Positions 42,687 to 43,822 of a DNA stretch of 43,822 nucleotides are shown here, piece by piece. Position numbers and translations under genes: made by a program. The stretch's first letter is position 1. Each line of letters opens with the position of its first letter. The stretch is taken from NCBI GenBank assembly GCA_043421945.1, contig JBHOGO010000035.1, positions 1 to 43,822 of the forward strand. The letters are read 5' to 3'. The DNA is from Thaumasiovibrio sp043421945 (GTDB lineage: Bacteria; Pseudomonadota; Gammaproteobacteria; Enterobacterales; Vibrionaceae). The notes beneath the pieces are model-generated. The model had not been told where the DNA came from. It did no database searches and saw only the letters and a program-made list of their open reading frames with translations.

Positions 42687-43589
42687 TTGAATTCCACCTC
42701 TTTTTCGCACATGCTCTCTTTTGTCTATTCAGTTAAATACGGGAGCTTTTCAGAAGCTGCTCGTCAGATTGGCATATCGGCTTCTGCAGTCAGCAAAAAT
42801 GTTTCACGATTAGAGCAGTCTTATGGTGTGAGGCTGATTCGAAGAACAACACGTAGCCTAGTTCCGACCGATTTAGGCTTTCAGGTATTTGAAAAGCTCG
42901 AAGCCATCTTATTTGAGCTTGAGAATGTTGAAAACGATATTCAAGATTCGATTAATACACCAAGAGGCAACATAAGTATTAAGCTGCCTAGAGTGTATGG
43001 AGGCCGTTATATTGTGCCGCTGCTACACAAATTTGCTCAGGAGCACCCAGCCCTCAATTTCGATATCATTTTGGATGATCGCCCAACAAACCTCATTGAA
43101 GAAAAATTTGACCTAGCAGTACATATTGGTGAGCTTTCAGACAGTAACTTTATCGCTAGAAAGCTCGATGAAGAGCAGCTCATGACTTGCGCATCGCCTG
43201 ACTATCTTGAATTAAATGGCACACCTAAAAGCCCAGACGAACTAGACAACCATCAATGTTTGATTTTACGTTCCCAAGTCACAGGCATGCCTGAAAAGTG
43301 GCAGTTCAAAATAGGGCATAAGACACAATCTATCGACTTAAAGAGTCGATTCATTATTAACGAAGGAATGGCGTTAGTAAGAGGCGCCGACAAAGGGATG
43401 GGAATCGTTCAGCTTCCTAAAAATATGTTAGGACGTTCAATAGCGGCCAATCGCGTTAGTGTGATTCTTGAAGAGTTTCAACCACCAGCAACGCCAATTC
43501 ATCTTATCTATACCGACAATAACCAGCCTAACCGCATAAAAGTATTAATTGAGTACTTGTTATCCCACCGGGGCGACATAAGCATATAA
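42687..43589 (+). CDS. LysR-family transcriptional regulator
   Basis: A 300-aa LTTR: N-terminal winged helix-turn-helix with GSFSEAARQIGISASAVSKNVSRLEQ (about 19-44) and YGVRLIRRTTRSL, then a LysR substrate-binding domain (GNISIKLPRVYGGRYIVPLL, FDLAVHIGELSDSNFIARKL). It belongs to the subgroup with one-domain effector sites similar to AaeR-like regulators. It is divergent from the ABC operon and probably controls it, perhaps sensing the imported ligand. A TTG start (42687) gives normal LTTR length before the HTH with GAG 6-7 nt upstream; ATG 42711 would cut eight residues and has no ribosome site. Confidence 0.87.
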   Translation: MNSTSFSHMLSFVYSVKYGSFSEAARQIGISASAVSKNVSRLEQSYGVRLIRRTTRSLVPTDLGFQVFEKLEAILFELENVENDIQDSINTPRGNISIKLPRVYGGRYIVPLLHKFAQEHPALNFDIILDDRPTNLIEEKFDLAVHIGELSDSNFIARKLDEEQLMTCASPDYLELNGTPKSPDELDNHQCLILRSQVTGMPEKWQFKIGHKTQSIDLKSRFIINEGMALVRGADKGMGIVQLPKNMLGRSIAANRVSVILEEFQPPATPIHLIYTDNNQPNRIKVLIEYLLSHRGDISI

Positions 43590-43789
43590 GCTCGTTCGAT
43601 GAAAAAGAGCAAAGCTTCTCAGTCATTTACCCTCTTCAAGGCGCCTTTGGACAGAAATGAGTTACGAATCATAAAACAATTCTGAGGTTTCGGCTTATTT
43701 TTAGTAGTGAATTACTCCCACTAAATCAAAGATTATAGTGTGAGTTTCTTGGTGTAGCCTTGACTTACTCGCCAAACTCACCAATTCTA

Positions 43790-43818
43790 ATGCGAGTGAC
43801 CTAGCAAGTGACTCGCAT
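43790..43818. repeat. Inverted repeat near the right edge
   Basis: ATGCGAGT (43790-43797) and ACTCGCAT (43811-43818) form an 8-bp stem with a 13-nt loop. No T-tract is visible before the window ends. The rest of 43590-43822 holds nothing recognisable. Confidence 0.5.
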
Positions 43819-43822
43819 CGGC

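Noticed and set aside
1..43822. CRISPR arrays, IS elements or prophage genes
   Set aside because: No regularly spaced direct repeats of 25-40 nt, transposase, integrase or phage structural genes were found.

Overview
The window looks like chromosomal DNA of a marine gammaproteobacterium, most likely Vibrio or a close relative. This rests on gene content: paired PL17 oligoalginate lyases with an SSS symporter, kdgK and eda; an ECF sigma/ChrR lipid-stress module; a moxR-bat operon; and low-to-moderate G+C. No rRNA or taxonomic marker other than one tRNA-Ser is present, so the genus is an inference.

Layout. (1) 1-1432, minus strand: a Cys-rich DUF318/ArsP-like permease coupled to a class-I glutamine-amidotransferase-like gene that runs off the window edge, with a long palindrome upstream. 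(2) 2000-3634, minus: a receiver-TPR protein whose phosphoacceptor Asp is replaced by Gly. (3) 3803-12107: an alginate-catabolism locus. Two PL17 lyases (minus) and, divergently, SSS symporter-kdgK-eda (plus) share a 304-bp control region with two ATTGA-N6-TCACA CRP-like sites and two TTGTATTA operator-like sites. The lyases cut oligomers to the keto-uronate monomer DEH, the symporter probably imports uronates, KdgK phosphorylates KDG, and Eda splits KDPG; the DEH reductase is not in this window. (4) 12473-15427, minus: a Tat-exported DUF1501 protein with its DUF1800 partner. (5) 15817-25343: a sigma-ECF/ChrR pair with an upstream LON-domain-like gene (minus), and a divergent lipid-type operon: NTF2-like, a newly noticed 40-aa ORF made of pentapeptide repeats, SDR, FAD oxidoreductase, DUF1365, CFA-synthase-like methyltransferase, DUF2878, chalcone-isomerase-like and DUF3833 lipoprotein. 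Gene sets of this kind belong to the singlet-oxygen/ChrR stress response known in Rhodobacter.

(6) 25369-28936, minus: two adjacent ROK sugar kinases behind a LacI-type operator-like palindrome, then a MATE exporter. (7) 29153-29276: tRNA-Ser(TGA) with its terminator. (8) 29614-30489: AEC-family transporter. (9) 30694-37871, plus: a tightly overlapping moxR-DUF58-DUF4381-batA-batB/TPR-batD operon. (10) 38081-43589: a minus-strand ABC importer operon (binding protein, fused double permease, ATPase) ending in a family-I pyrophosphatase-like protein that has lost several catalytic residues, with a divergent LysR regulator.

Most worth a second look: the symmetric alginate control region, the catalytically degenerate pyrophosphatase tied to an importer, the phosphorylation-site-less receiver, the CFA-like enzyme lacking canonical active-site residues, and the pentapeptide-repeat mini-ORF coupled by ATGA overlaps at both ends. 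All function calls come from reading motifs by eye; no database search was run.
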